A DNA stretch of 64,000 nt, taken from positions 1-64,000 of the forward strand of contig UQTJ01000002.1 in assembly GCA_900544075.1 (NCBI GenBank). Direction: 5' to 3'. This stretch comes from an uncultured Bacteroides sp. Its GTDB lineage: Bacteria > Bacteroidota > Bacteroidia > Bacteroidales > Bacteroidaceae. The position numbers were made by a program, and so were the translations under genes. Below, piece by piece: positions 52,409 through 62,082 of this stretch; the first letter of the stretch is position 1; every line of letters begins with the position of its first letter. The notes under the pieces are model-generated. The model did not search any database. It had not been told where the DNA came from and saw nothing but the letters and a program-made list of their open reading frames with translations.

Positions 52409-55060
52409 TTAAAGTTTATATCTGATTCCGAGCATAAATGATTGTCCATGCCATTCCCTACGCTCTATCAAATTTCCGTTTTTGCGTTCAAAACCTGTTA
52501 TACCATCTGTATGTGGTCCTTTGTGGGTAAATCTCAGTAACGGAGTATCAAGCAAGTTTGAAGCCTTTGCATATACAGAAATACCGTTTTTAAAACTCTT
52601 CTCTACAGAAGCATCAAGCTGCATATATCCATCTTCCCAAATATCATCGTCAAAATAGTTGGATACTTCACTCAGTCGCTTTCCTGTATAACTTCCTGCT
52701 ATCTGGCCTTCCCAACCATACTTAGTACTCTTTAGCAATAATGACAGATTTGCTACATGTGCGGCCTGACCATAAAGAGGTCTGCTCTGTTTTACTACTA
52801 TCACATCAGAACCCTGCATTGTACGCTTATCAGTTGTAATCTTTGAATGGGTGAATGTATAGTTTGCCTTTATTCCGAACCAGTTAAAATATTTCATTAC
52901 GTCTACCTCAACTCCCAAATTTGAAGCATCACCAAAATTCATTGGTATATAATACAAATCTTGTCCCTGAGGCACAAGTCCCTGTTCTATTGGGTCCTGA
53001 ATATATTTATAGAACAGACCTACCATGAACTGCTCTGACGACCTTGGAAAATATTCGTAACGCAAGTCTAAGTTATCAGCCACAGTATGTTTCAAATCAG
53101 GGTTACCCTTTTCACTGAAATCCTCATTCAATATTTTATAAGGAACAATCTCAAAGAAACTTGGACGATTTATTGCCCGTGCATATGAGAATCGCATATT
53201 TGCATTTTTATGAACCTCATACTTAGTGTGAAAACTTGGCAATATATCAACGTACTTTTGTTTTCCTTCGGCATCAACACCTTCTGTAGGATATTTCAGA
53301 AGATATCCCTGATTGGTATATTCAGCTCGCACTCCGGCTATTAACTCCCATTTACCAAAAGTATATTTGGCCATTCCGTAGCCTGCGCCTATCTGCTCCG
53401 TAGCATCATAATTAAGCGCGCTACTGATATTACGTGTTTTATAATAAAATTTTATCTCGTCATAATTATTCCAGTCCTCACCTTTCTTTTGGGTTTCTCC
53501 TAATATCGTTTCGAAAGTGTATTCATTAAAGAAACTGTCTCTTTTCTTGTCGCGAAACATACCTCCTGCAGAGAACTCAAATTCAGAGTCTGACAAATCA
53601 AGTTTATAAGACAAATCAACATATCCGGCTTTATCACGGTCAGAGTTATGTTCCCAACGATTAAGCAAAGCTTTATTCACAGCTACACGTTCTCCGCCTC
53701 CAAGCAATGACACTTCATTATTATCCGGTGTTTCATTAAAAGCTTTAGATATTACTGCTGACCATGACAGATGCAGCGCATTATCGGCAAGAAATGAATG
53801 CTCCCCTTTCAATGTTGAATTTATGATATACTGACGGTTCCATTTCATTCGTACATAACCTTCCTTTTTATCCAATCGGTCACGAACTTCCGCTTCGCGC
53901 ATATCCATATATCCATTATACCATGTGAGTTTGTGCTTCGGACTGATATGATAGTCAAACTTAGCATGAGCACCTATACGTGTCTGTTGGTCTGAATAAT
54001 TTCTTGTTTCAGTATTATTTGCTTCGCGTCCGGGCTGATAATAAATCTCACTTTCTTTTCCACGATATGTATTCAGAAAACTTCCAGACAATATCACACC
54101 AAGTTTATTATTGAAAAAACGGTCTCCGTATGAAAGACTTGCCGTCAGATCAGGCAAAGGTTTCTTCCATGTCATATGTAAATTATCGTGTGAGAAATCT
54201 TCATCACTCACTTTGAAAGCCTCTGGCATACCTTTCAGTTCGTACGGAGATTGTTTGGTTATTGCTCCTTTATTGAAAGACTGAAAATCACGACCAAAAT
54301 ACATTGAATTATATCCTGTAGATATATTTGCTGTGAACTGACGTTCTGAAGGCGCATCCTTCATTACAAGGTTTACAGCCCCACCGATACCGTCGCCTTC
54401 CATATTTGCAGTAAGCGATTTTGTCACTTCAAGCCTGTCAAGCATTTCAGAAGGGAATATATCGAGCGGAACAAATCGGTTCTTATTGTCTGGACTTGGA
54501 ATCTTAACTCCGTTTACCAATGTATAGTTGTATCGCTTGTCCATACCACGTAAAATCGCGTACTGCCCTTCACCGCTACTGTTTCTTTCTACTGTTACGC
54601 CAGACATTCTCTGAATAACATTTGCCACTGTAATATCCGGTGAAAGTTCAATAGCTTTTGCACTCATCACGTTTACCACATTCATGGCTTTTCTTTCTAT
54701 TCCTCTCGCTCCTGCTTCTGTACGTCCGGGATTAGTTGCCACCACTGTAACCTCTGCCAGCATAACATCATCTGTCTTCAAAGGAATGAATACTTCAGCT
54801 CTATTGGCTTCAACTACTACCTCATATGTTTCATAACCGATATATGAACAAATCAATGTACATTTGCCATAATCCAAATTCAGATTAAAGCTTCCGTTCA
54901 GTCCGGAAACAGTTCCTTTTGAAGGCTCCTCCTTCACTACTACAGATGCTCCTATTATCTCCTCTCCTGTCTTCGCATCCTTAATAACACCTCTAACTAT
55001 ACGCGCATTTGCAAAAACTGATGCAAACAGCACAAAAACCAATACCAGCTTAAATCTCAT
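52409..55060 (-). CDS. TonB-dependent outer-membrane receptor with CarboxypepD_reg-like domain
   Basis: An 883-residue receptor for active uptake across the outer membrane, powered by TonB. Signal peptide (about 1-19), then a carboxypeptidase-regulatory-like domain (RGVIKDAKTGEEIIGASVVV to about 95), a plug domain (about 115-230, with NVIQRMSGVTVERNSSGEG and the LRGMDKRYNYTLVNGV loop), and a long 22-strand barrel (to the terminal SFMLGIRYKL). It belongs to the TonB-Xanth-Caul-like rather than the SusC branch, as no SusD partner is present. The following beta-helix lipoprotein gene is 42 bp away and co-transcribed. Confidence 0.92.
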   Translation of the reverse strand: MRFKLVLVFVLFASVFANARIVRGVIKDAKTGEEIIGASVVVKEEPSKGTVSGLNGSFNLNLDYGKCTLICSYIGYETYEVVVEANRAEVFIPLKTDDVMLAEVTVVATNPGRTEAGARGIERKAMNVVNVMSAKAIELSPDITVANVIQRMSGVTVERNSSGEGQYAILRGMDKRYNYTLVNGVKIPSPDNKNRFVPLDIFPSEMLDRLEVTKSLTANMEGDGIGGAVNLVMKDAPSERQFTANISTGYNSMYFGRDFQSFNKGAITKQSPYELKGMPEAFKVSDEDFSHDNLHMTWKKPLPDLTASLSYGDRFFNNKLGVILSGSFLNTYRGKESEIYYQPGREANNTETRNYSDQQTRIGAHAKFDYHISPKHKLTWYNGYMDMREAEVRDRLDKKEGYVRMKWNRQYIINSTLKGEHSFLADNALHLSWSAVISKAFNETPDNNEVSLLGGGERVAVNKALLNRWEHNSDRDKAGYVDLSYKLDLSDSEFEFSAGGMFRDKKRDSFFNEYTFETILGETQKKGEDWNNYDEIKFYYKTRNISSALNYDATEQIGAGYGMAKYTFGKWELIAGVRAEYTNQGYLLKYPTEGVDAEGKQKYVDILPSFHTKYEVHKNANMRFSYARAINRPSFFEIVPYKILNEDFSEKGNPDLKHTVADNLDLRYEYFPRSSEQFMVGLFYKYIQDPIEQGLVPQGQDLYYIPMNFGDASNLGVEVDVMKYFNWFGIKANYTFTHSKITTDKRTMQGSDVIVVKQSRPLYGQAAHVANLSLLLKSTKYGWEGQIAGSYTGKRLSEVSNYFDDDIWEDGYMQLDASVEKSFKNGISVYAKASNLLDTPLLRFTHKGPHTDGITGFERKNGNLIERREWHGQSFMLGIRYKL

Positions 55061-55275
55061 ATAATCTCTTTCTCTTGATTATTTTTTCTGACGCGAAAGT
55101 ATATGCATCTTATTACATACGCATTTCAAGTATATTTCATATGTAATACAAAGGACAAGAGGTCATTTTATATATGAATTACATATAAATAAGGTGTATA
55201 TTTCACAATCAAATTAACATCTCAAGGCATAATATTACAAACATGTAACAAAAAATATGCAAATGGACAGACAAA
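55061..55275. promoter_or_regulatory. upstream region of the TonB receptor with repeated ATTACATA words
   Basis: No gene. TATTACATA (55111-55119) and its complement TATGTAATA (55140-55148) form an inverted repeat with a 20-bp spacer, and another ATTACATA stands at 55178-55185 within a near-palindrome (55170-55186). These may be an operator for the receptor operon. A near-consensus -7 box (TACTTTCG, minus strand) lies close to 55100. Confidence 0.45.
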
Positions 55276-55331
55276 AAAGTAAAAGCGGACAGACAACTTT
55301 CCACCATTAAATGAAAAGTTATCTGTCCGCT
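55276..55331 (-). terminator. terminator of mfd
   Basis: GCGGACAGA-C-AACTTT (from 55285) pairs with AAAGTT-AT-CTGTCCGC (to 55330). On the minus strand TTTTACTTTTTTG follows. Confidence 0.85.
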
Positions 55332-55358
55332 GTGTGAAGAAACATACAGACTGTATGT

Positions 55359-58300
55359 TTACTGCTGAATACTTGTTATCTCCTGCAATTCTCTTACCGC
55401 AGACTGTACATCCTTTATATCCTTGATTATCATACTTCGTTTCCCGTTCTGTTCCCTGAGGTTACACTGGCGCGGATAGCGCGACATGTAGCCGATAATC
55501 TTACCGAAAGCCTCACTCTGATAGTAAGGACTGTCAGGATTGCTTACGAAGAACAAAGTCATGCGTCCTGATTTAAGGAATATCTTTTCTATACCAAGGC
55601 GTTTCGCTATGCGCCTTAGAGGAACTATCCTTATAAGTTCCTCACCCTCAGGAGGTATAGTTCCGAAACGGTCTTTCAGACGTGCTTTGAAATCTTCCAC
55701 ATCTTTGTCGAGTTCCAGTTTGTCAAGTTCGCGATAGAGAAGCATTCTTTCGCTGCTGCTCGGTATGTATTCATTCGGGAACAGGAGTTCGAGGTCGCTC
55801 TCTACGGTACATTCGTCTACAAATCCTTCACCGCTCAATACTTCATCACCGGCTTTTACCTCATCGGCATAGAGCTCGGAGAACTCGTCATTCTTAAGTT
55901 CGGTAACCGCTTCTGCCAAAATCTTCTGATATGTTTCGTACCCAAGGTCTGCAATAAAACCGCTCTGTTCGGCTCCAAGCATGTTTCCTGCTCCACGGAT
56001 GTCGAGGTCCTGCATTGCGATATGAATACCGCTGCCCAAATCGCTGAAGTTCTCTATGGCCTGCAGACGGCGGCGTGCCTCAGGTGTGAGCGAACTCAAT
56101 GGAGGCGCCAGCAGATAGCAGAAAGCTTTCTTGTTTCCACGTCCCACACGTCCGCGCATCTGATGCAGGTCGCTCAGACCGAAGTTCTGCGCCTGGTTTA
56201 TTATTATGGTATTCGCATTAGGAATGTCTATACCGCTTTCTATTATAGTTGTAGCGAGCAGTACGTCGTAATCATAGTTCACGAAGTCGAAGATTATCTT
56301 TTCAAGTTCCTCCGGCTGCATCTGACCGTGACCTATACATACCCTACAGTCTGGTATGTTTCTTTCTATCAGGGCCTTAAGCTCCGCGAGATTCTGTATG
56401 CGATTATTCACAAAGAACACCTGCCCGTTACGGCTCATCTCGAAATTTATGGCCTCGGTTATAATCTCCTCATTAAAAGTATGTACCTCTGTCTGAATTG
56501 GATATCTGTTAGGCGGCGGTGTCTGGATTACGGACAAATCTCTTGCCCCCATAAGCGAGAACTGGAGAGTTCGCGGAATAGGTGTAGCTGTCATAGTGAG
56601 TGTATCTACATTAACCTTTATCTGGCGGAGTTTCTCCTTCACACTTACACCGAACTTCTGTTCCTCGTCTATGATAAGCAGCCCCAAATCCTTGAATTTT
56701 ACGCTCTTGCCTATTATCTTATGAGTTCCGATGAGAATGTTTATCTGCCCGTCGGCCAGTTCTTTCAGTATGCGACTTGTATCCTTGGCAGTACGCGCTC
56801 GGCTAAGATATTCCACCTTACAAGGCATACCGTCGAGTCTTTTCCTGAAAGTCTGAAAATGCTGATATGCAAGAACTGTGGTAGGAACAAGCACTGCCAC
56901 CTGCTTATTGTCGGCCACTGCCTTGAAAGCAGCTCTTACGGCAACTTCCGTCTTACCGAATCCCACATCACCACAGACAAGTCTGTCCATAGGGCGGTCG
57001 CTCTCCATATCGGCTTTCACCTCCTGAGTGGCTTTCGACTGGTCCGGAGTGTCTTCATACAGGAACGAAGCCTCCAACTCATGTTGCAAAAAGCTGTCCG
57101 GACTGTACTTGAAGCCCTTCTCCTGCTTACGCTGCGAATAAAGTTTTATAAGGTCGCGTGCTATATCCTTTATCTTGGTCTTGGTGCGTTCCTTTATCTT
57201 CTCCCATGCGCCTGTTCCCAATTTGCTTATTCTCGGCGGTTCTCCTTCCTTACCCTTGTACTTCGATATTTTATGGAGCGAATGGATTGATACGAACACT
57301 ACGTCGTCATTCTGATAAATCAGTTTTATTACTTCCTGAGTGGTATTTCCGTTAGGAATGCGCACCAGTCCGGCAAAACGGCCTATACCATGGTCTATAT
57401 GCACCACATAGTCGCCCGGCTCAAACTGATTCAGCTCTTTAAGCGAAAGAGCAACCTTTCCGCTGCGAGCCTTGTCGCTACGGAGATTGTATTTATGGAA
57501 ACGGTCGAATATCTGATGGTCGGTAAAAATACACAATCGCATTGTGTGGTCCACAAAACCCTCGTGCAGAGTTCTGTCCACAGGCTCGAATACTATTTCG
57601 TCCCCCCTCTCCTTGAAAATATCTTTCAGTCGGTCTGTCTGTTTCGAGCTGTCGGAACATATATATATCTTATATCCCCTCTGAAGAAAATCATTCAGTG
57701 AAGACGATACCATATCAAAATTCTTATGGAAAATTGGCTGTACAGAAGTCTCGAAATCCAGTTTTGACTGTGGGACGCCTGTTGGTTTCGCTCCGAAATC
57801 TATCCTGCGGAAACACAGTGCCTTGCTTGTAAAATCCGTCCCGGTTATTATGGTTTTCCGTATGTCCGGCAGTTCAACACCGCTATCCTCCGATGCAGCC
57901 ATAGCCTGCGGAACAATCGTATCGTCGTGTACAGACTGAATTCTTTCTCTTACCCATAACATGTCTTTCACGCATAATACAGCATCAGACGGCAGAAAGT
58001 CAAAGAAAGTAACCGTGTCGCCTGTGACGCCTGCCAGCTCGGGAACTATATTGACAGACGTCTTTTTATCTTTTGACAACTGAGTCTCAACTTCAAAAGT
58101 CCTTATACTATCTATCTCGTCGCCAAAAAAATCTATACGGTATGGATATTCCGATGCAAAAGAAAACACGTCAAGTATGCTTCCTCTGGCAGCAAACTGT
58201 CCGGGCTCGTAAACATAGTCCACATGTTCAAAGCCCAAATCCACCAGTTGCGCGGTTATGGTCGCGGTTTCTATATTTTGTCCTACCTTCAGCGAAACGG

Positions 58301-58724
58301 TTTTATCATTTAGAAGTTTCTTTGACACGACTTTTTCCGCCAAGGCATCAGGATAAGTAACCACGGCAACACTTTCATTTTTCTCCAGCCTGCTTAACAC
58401 CTCCGTTCGCAGAATTTCATTTGCGGCATCCTTCTGACCATACTTTATGGCACGCCTGTAAGATGAGGGGAAGAACAATATATCATCGTCACCGTTGGCC
58501 TGCACCATATCGTGGTAAAAATATCCGGCCTCCTCGTTATCGTTCAGGACAAAGACATAGACTGCCGGATTTTTCCTGACATACGCCGAAAAGAATAATG
58601 ACAAACATGAGCCGTGACCTCCGCCAAGATATATAGTTTTTATACTGTCATTACCCAGCACAGAGGCCAATCCTTTCATATTGGGATGTTCCCCATATAA
58701 GTTTTGTAATTCCGAAATAGTCAT
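55359..58724 (-). CDS. mfd: transcription-repair coupling factor
   Basis: ATP-dependent translocase that removes RNA polymerase stalled at DNA lesions and recruits UvrA. The 1121-residue protein has the UvrB-homology region, the RNA-polymerase-interacting CarD-like domain (FEPGDYVVHIDHGIGRFAGL), the superfamily 2 motor (VCGDVGFGKTEVAVRAAFKA, LLIIDEEQKFGV, TMTATPIPRTLQFS, QMRGRVGRGNKKAFCY) and the TRCF C-terminal domain (LFPNEYIPSSSERMLLYREL). The length is usual. Alone in its transcript, with a matching promoter and terminator. Confidence 0.97.
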   Translation of the reverse strand: MTISELQNLYGEHPNMKGLASVLGNDSIKTIYLGGGHGSCLSLFFSAYVRKNPAVYVFVLNDNEEAGYFYHDMVQANGDDDILFFPSSYRRAIKYGQKDAANEILRTEVLSRLEKNESVAVVTYPDALAEKVVSKKLLNDKTVSLKVGQNIETATITAQLVDLGFEHVDYVYEPGQFAARGSILDVFSFASEYPYRIDFFGDEIDSIRTFEVETQLSKDKKTSVNIVPELAGVTGDTVTFFDFLPSDAVLCVKDMLWVRERIQSVHDDTIVPQAMAASEDSGVELPDIRKTIITGTDFTSKALCFRRIDFGAKPTGVPQSKLDFETSVQPIFHKNFDMVSSSLNDFLQRGYKIYICSDSSKQTDRLKDIFKERGDEIVFEPVDRTLHEGFVDHTMRLCIFTDHQIFDRFHKYNLRSDKARSGKVALSLKELNQFEPGDYVVHIDHGIGRFAGLVRIPNGNTTQEVIKLIYQNDDVVFVSIHSLHKISKYKGKEGEPPRISKLGTGAWEKIKERTKTKIKDIARDLIKLYSQRKQEKGFKYSPDSFLQHELEASFLYEDTPDQSKATQEVKADMESDRPMDRLVCGDVGFGKTEVAVRAAFKAVADNKQVAVLVPTTVLAYQHFQTFRKRLDGMPCKVEYLSRARTAKDTSRILKELADGQINILIGTHKIIGKSVKFKDLGLLIIDEEQKFGVSVKEKLRQIKVNVDTLTMTATPIPRTLQFSLMGARDLSVIQTPPPNRYPIQTEVHTFNEEIITEAINFEMSRNGQVFFVNNRIQNLAELKALIERNIPDCRVCIGHGQMQPEELEKIIFDFVNYDYDVLLATTIIESGIDIPNANTIIINQAQNFGLSDLHQMRGRVGRGNKKAFCYLLAPPLSSLTPEARRRLQAIENFSDLGSGIHIAMQDLDIRGAGNMLGAEQSGFIADLGYETYQKILAEAVTELKNDEFSELYADEVKAGDEVLSGEGFVDECTVESDLELLFPNEYIPSSSERMLLYRELDKLELDKDVEDFKARLKDRFGTIPPEGEELIRIVPLRRIAKRLGIEKIFLKSGRMTLFFVSNPDSPYYQSEAFGKIIGYMSRYPRQCNLREQNGKRSMIIKDIKDVQSAVRELQEITSIQQ

Positions 58725-58730
58725 TTTAAG

Positions 58731-58812
58731 TTTACAAGTTTTCGAGTCCTTAAGTTTTTAAGTTAACACAAACCAACTAAAAAACTAAAGAACTCATATA
58801 AAATAGTTGGCG
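58731..58812. other. short intergenic repeat words upstream of mfd
   Basis: The mfd leader contains AAGTTT/AGTTTT words (e.g. AAGTTTTTAAGTT near 58751-58764), resembling the pair of 19-bp repeats at 63570-63620. Nothing coding. Confidence 0.4.
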
Positions 58813-58844
58813 CAAAATTACAAAAAAGTTAGCAATTTCTCAAT
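58813..58844 (-). promoter_or_regulatory. promoter of mfd
   Basis: Minus-strand ATTG (58841-58844), 20 bp, TAATTTTG (58813-58820), 89 bp before the mfd start. The -33 box matches three of four bases. Confidence 0.65.
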
Positions 58845-58989
58845 GCAACATAATAAACACAAACTACACAACCATACCATTATCACTTAAGAATCAATGT
58901 ATTACACAACAATAGAACTTTATATTATATATATTGGTAATAACATTCAGAAAGAAATAATGTCACTTTTAACAGTATTTATTCCACTC

Positions 58990-59026
58990 AAGCATTTGTA
59001 TAATACGCAAATGCTTATTATCTTTG
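58990..59026 (+). promoter_or_regulatory. promoter with palindromic operator for the small-protein/DUF5053 pair
   Basis: TTTG (58995-58998), 20 bp, TATCTTTG (59019-59026): full consensus. A perfect inverted repeat AAGCATTTG-N9-CAAATGCTT (58990-59016) overlaps the -33 box and fills the spacer, so a dimeric repressor bound there would block transcription. Confidence 0.8.
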
Positions 59027-59065
59027 TAATGTCAAACAAAGAGTTATTCACTTAATTAAAATAAC

Positions 59066-59236
59066 ATGGAAAACGAAGAAAGAAAAAAGTTAGAAAAAGA
59101 GTACGAAAACCTAAAACGACTCATTGAATTTCACTCCACTTACGGAGTTATCAAGAACAAGTCAGAATATGAAAAGATGATAAATGACATTCTCGACAGA
59201 ATGAACGAAATCAGAAAGATGTTAGAAAAAGAGTAA
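59066..59236 (+). CDS. small charged hypothetical protein (56 residues)
   Basis: A short frame starting with ATG 40 bp after a strong promoter and ending at the TAA at 59234-59236. The product (MENEERKKLEKEYENLKRLI...) is rich in Lys and Glu and should be a pair of helices or a short coiled coil, with no signal peptide or membrane segment. It precedes the DUF5053 gene by 39 bp and shares its promoter, which is the main support for it being real. Function unknown. Confidence 0.7.
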   Translation: MENEERKKLEKEYENLKRLIEFHSTYGVIKNKSEYEKMINDILDRMNEIRKMLEKE

Positions 59237-59275
59237 CAAACAGCCCTCCCGACCTGTGGCATAAAAAAAATAATT

Positions 59276-59731
59276 ATGGATAATATGAATAAATATCTTC
59301 CGAACGCATACATGCAAGCTGCATTCGAGAAATTTAAAACTCTAAAGACTGTTGAAGAAAAAATTGCATTCCAAAAAGAAATGCAAGCCAAAGTATCTTC
59401 AATGAGTGAAGAAGATAGAAATAGGTACATCGCAGACTCTAAAGCCGGGTTACAAGCTACAGTTGAGGCTTGTGAGGATTTCATTACAAGAGCAGAAGAA
59501 ACTATACTAAAGGAAAAACTTGGTGAACTACCTGAAATAATTTCATTCAGCTACATTGCAAAGAAATACTTCGGCAAAAGCCGTAACTGGCTGTATCAGC
59601 GCATTAATGGATATACAGTCAATGGCAAGCAGGCAAAGTTCACACAAAATGAATTTCAGACTTTCCTGAACGCACTTGAAGATATCAGTAATACAATAAA
59701 GAACACTTCGGCTTCGCTTAAATTCAATTAA
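59276..59731 (+). CDS. DUF5053-like protein with helix-turn-helix-like segment
   Basis: A 151-residue soluble protein. The N-terminal part is helical (FEKFKTLKTVEEKIAFQKEM); the C-terminal part has a segment, FSYIAKKYFGKSRNWLYQRI (about residues 97-116), that looks like a helix-turn-helix DNA-reading motif followed by a short beta-turn and TQNEFQTFLNALEDI. The pattern matches small Bacteroidales proteins of the DUF5053 group, from memory. If it binds DNA, the palindrome in its own promoter is the obvious target, giving an autoregulated two-gene operon. Confidence 0.75.
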   Translation: MDNMNKYLPNAYMQAAFEKFKTLKTVEEKIAFQKEMQAKVSSMSEEDRNRYIADSKAGLQATVEACEDFITRAEETILKEKLGELPEIISFSYIAKKYFGKSRNWLYQRINGYTVNGKQAKFTQNEFQTFLNALEDISNTIKNTSASLKFN

Positions 59732-59750
59732 GTGACTTTGTTTGACACGT

Positions 59751-59782
59751 CCCCCGCATTAAGCCGATGCGGGGGATTTTTT
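59751..59782 (+). terminator. terminator of the DUF5053 operon
   Basis: CCCCCGCAT (59751-59759) pairs perfectly with ATGCGGGGG (59767-59775) around a 7-base loop, followed by ATTTTTT. Confidence 0.95.
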
Positions 59783-59842
59783 GTTGATACGAAATAATAT
59801 CGTATATTTACAATGTCATCATTTACAGCTAAAAATATAGAA

Positions 59843-59874
59843 TTTCAATAATTACAAAAATCTTATTATTTTTG
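59843..59874 (+). promoter_or_regulatory. promoter of the TPR protein gene
   Basis: TTTC (59843-59846), 20 bp, TATTTTTG (59867-59874), 30 bp before the start codon. The -33 box has three of four matching bases. Confidence 0.65.
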
Positions 59875-59904
59875 CACTTGGGTATTAAATAATGAATTAG
59901 CGTT

Positions 59905-62082
59905 ATGTATAGCGAGATAAAAAAATTGCTGCTTGACCACAGATTAAAAGAAGCACTTGACAAACTGGCTGAATTTGCCTCATCAACGGACAGCTGGCAA
60001 ATCAAATCAGAAATAGAAAATCTGAAAACCACGTATGGTTTTATGATTCAATATGCCGCCCGGGGAATAAAAGACCCTGACAGGAAAAATCTATACGATC
60101 AATTATGCAAGAATGCATTTGCCATGAACGAAAAAACAGAACTTCAGCACAAACTTGAAGCCAACAACTCTTACCTCTCACGCAAATACATGAGTTGCAA
60201 GAACTTCCCCATGCGTTCATATTCCAACATACGCCTCACGCTGGAAGAAATACAGGATGAAGTGGGAATGGCATCCATGATTGAAGGAGAAAGTTCAAAA
60301 GACAAGATGAAAGATATCCTGAAAAGACACCGGGCTGTAACAGACGAAATGTTCAACAAAACATGGTTGCCGGTATTATGGAGCAACGAAGAATACAAAG
60401 AGGCTACGGACATTGCAGATTCTTTGATGATTTCAGACAGCGACAAGGCGTTCATGGCCTCTGCCGTATGCCTGAGCCTGATGCACCTGGCAGACCCTAA
60501 CAAGTTCCGTTTCCTGATATATCTGTACATGAACAGCAACAGTCCGGCGGTATCACAGCGCGCGCTTGTAGGGATAGTAATCTGCCTGCACCTCGACGAG
60601 GAACAGATAGATTTGTCATATCCAAACTTGTACGAAGAACTTAATCTCATGAAGGATGCGCCCAATTTTTATGATGACCTTTACACAGTGATACTTCAAC
60701 TTATCCTTTCGCTCGACACCGAGGTCATAGATAAAAAGATGAGGGACGAAATAATCCCTTCTATCATGAAATCGTCAACAATGACGGACCCGATAAAAAA
60801 TATCCCGGAGATAAACATCGAGGATTTTACCGAGTTAAATCCACAATGGAAAGACAGCATAGAAAAAATCAAAGACCAAATAAAGGAACTTGACATGCTA
60901 CGCCAGGAAGGTGCGGACACAAACATGTGTACATTCTCGCAGCTGAAAAGATATCCGTTTTTCTATGAGCCGTCGCACTGGTTTTGCATCTTCGGACCGG
61001 AGATACCGGAAATTTACGAGATGTATGCCGACACACAAAACAAATATGCCTCATTCATCAATACGCTAAGGAATGCGACAGACATGTGCAATTCCGACAA
61101 GTTTTCGTTGTGCCTTACATTCAAAACCATGCCAAACCTGCCGGTAGATGCCCTTAATTCGGGGCTGTCAGCACAGAACCAGATACTCAAGGAACAGGAA
61201 GGTACTGAAAACGAGAAAAACATACGACGTATGGAGAGCAGGCACTTCATTCAGGACTTATACCGCTTCTGCAAACTATGGGGCACAAAGAACGACAAAA
61301 TCGACATCTTCAACGAAAACATGAAGATATGGGAGAACAGACAGATACACGACCTGCTGGAAGAAGATGAAAAGATTAAGCCACTGGCAGATTACCTGTT
61401 CGCCAAAGGATACACCACGGCGGCATTGCTGCTATACCTGGAGATAATAATAGAAGACCCAACGAACGTGGAGGCTTTCCAGAAAATAGGATACGGGCAT
61501 ATACTAGACGGGAATTACGAATCCGCAATCAGGGCACTCGAAACCGCGAACATTCTTGACCCCGGGAATGAATGGACGCTGAAGAACCTGGCCCTGTGCT
61601 ACAAGAAAAGATACAACTTTATCAAAGCACTCGAATACCTGAAAGAGGCGGAGAAAACAAACCCGGACAGCATAAGCATTTGCAACCAGATAGGACAGAT
61701 ATACATAATGAACGACAGATACGACGACGCGCTGAAATATATGTTCAAGGTGGAATACCTCACCAAAGGAAGGACTTCGGCGCAAAGGGCGATAGCGTGG
61801 TGTTACTTCATGACGGGAAGGAACGACGAGGCCGTCAAGCTATATGAAAAAATAACAGAAAAACCGGACGCCAAGGCAGAGGACTGGATGAACATGGGAC
61901 ATGTATATACCGTAAACAATGATATAACAACAGGCATCGGATTTTATAAAAAGGCCGGCGAACTGGCAAATGAAAAATCCACGTTTTACGATATGTTCGC
62001 AAAGGACACGGACATGCTTGCCTCAAAAGGTGTGTCGGAGGAAATAATCTGGATGATTCCGGATATGGTGGAAATGGAATAA
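59905..62082 (+). CDS. large TPR-repeat protein of unknown function
   Basis: A 725-residue soluble protein without signal peptide. The N-terminal two-thirds are helical and carry no known motif; one recurring feature is CTFSQLKRYPFFYEPSHWF near 343-361. The C-terminal third (about 500-690) reads as consecutive tetratricopeptide repeats: AFQKIGYGHILDGNYESAIR, LKNLALCYKKRYNFIKALEY, SICNQIGQIYIMNDRYDDAL and MNMGHVYTVNNDITTGI. It probably acts as a protein-interaction scaffold. Similar long TPR proteins occur in Bacteroidales; none that I recognise has a defined role. Monocistronic between its promoter and a long palindromic terminator. Confidence 0.8.
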   Translation: MYSEIKKLLLDHRLKEALDKLAEFASSTDSWQIKSEIENLKTTYGFMIQYAARGIKDPDRKNLYDQLCKNAFAMNEKTELQHKLEANNSYLSRKYMSCKNFPMRSYSNIRLTLEEIQDEVGMASMIEGESSKDKMKDILKRHRAVTDEMFNKTWLPVLWSNEEYKEATDIADSLMISDSDKAFMASAVCLSLMHLADPNKFRFLIYLYMNSNSPAVSQRALVGIVICLHLDEEQIDLSYPNLYEELNLMKDAPNFYDDLYTVILQLILSLDTEVIDKKMRDEIIPSIMKSSTMTDPIKNIPEINIEDFTELNPQWKDSIEKIKDQIKELDMLRQEGADTNMCTFSQLKRYPFFYEPSHWFCIFGPEIPEIYEMYADTQNKYASFINTLRNATDMCNSDKFSLCLTFKTMPNLPVDALNSGLSAQNQILKEQEGTENEKNIRRMESRHFIQDLYRFCKLWGTKNDKIDIFNENMKIWENRQIHDLLEEDEKIKPLADYLFAKGYTTAALLLYLEIIIEDPTNVEAFQKIGYGHILDGNYESAIRALETANILDPGNEWTLKNLALCYKKRYNFIKALEYLKEAEKTNPDSISICNQIGQIYIMNDRYDDALKYMFKVEYLTKGRTSAQRAIAWCYFMTGRNDEAVKLYEKITEKPDAKAEDWMNMGHVYTVNNDITTGIGFYKKAGELANEKSTFYDMFAKDTDMLASKGVSEEIIWMIPDMVEME

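Noticed and set aside
56022..57290. 422-codon open frame on the plus strand
   Set aside because: It lies wholly antisense to mfd, whose motifs are complete; its product has no recognisable domain.
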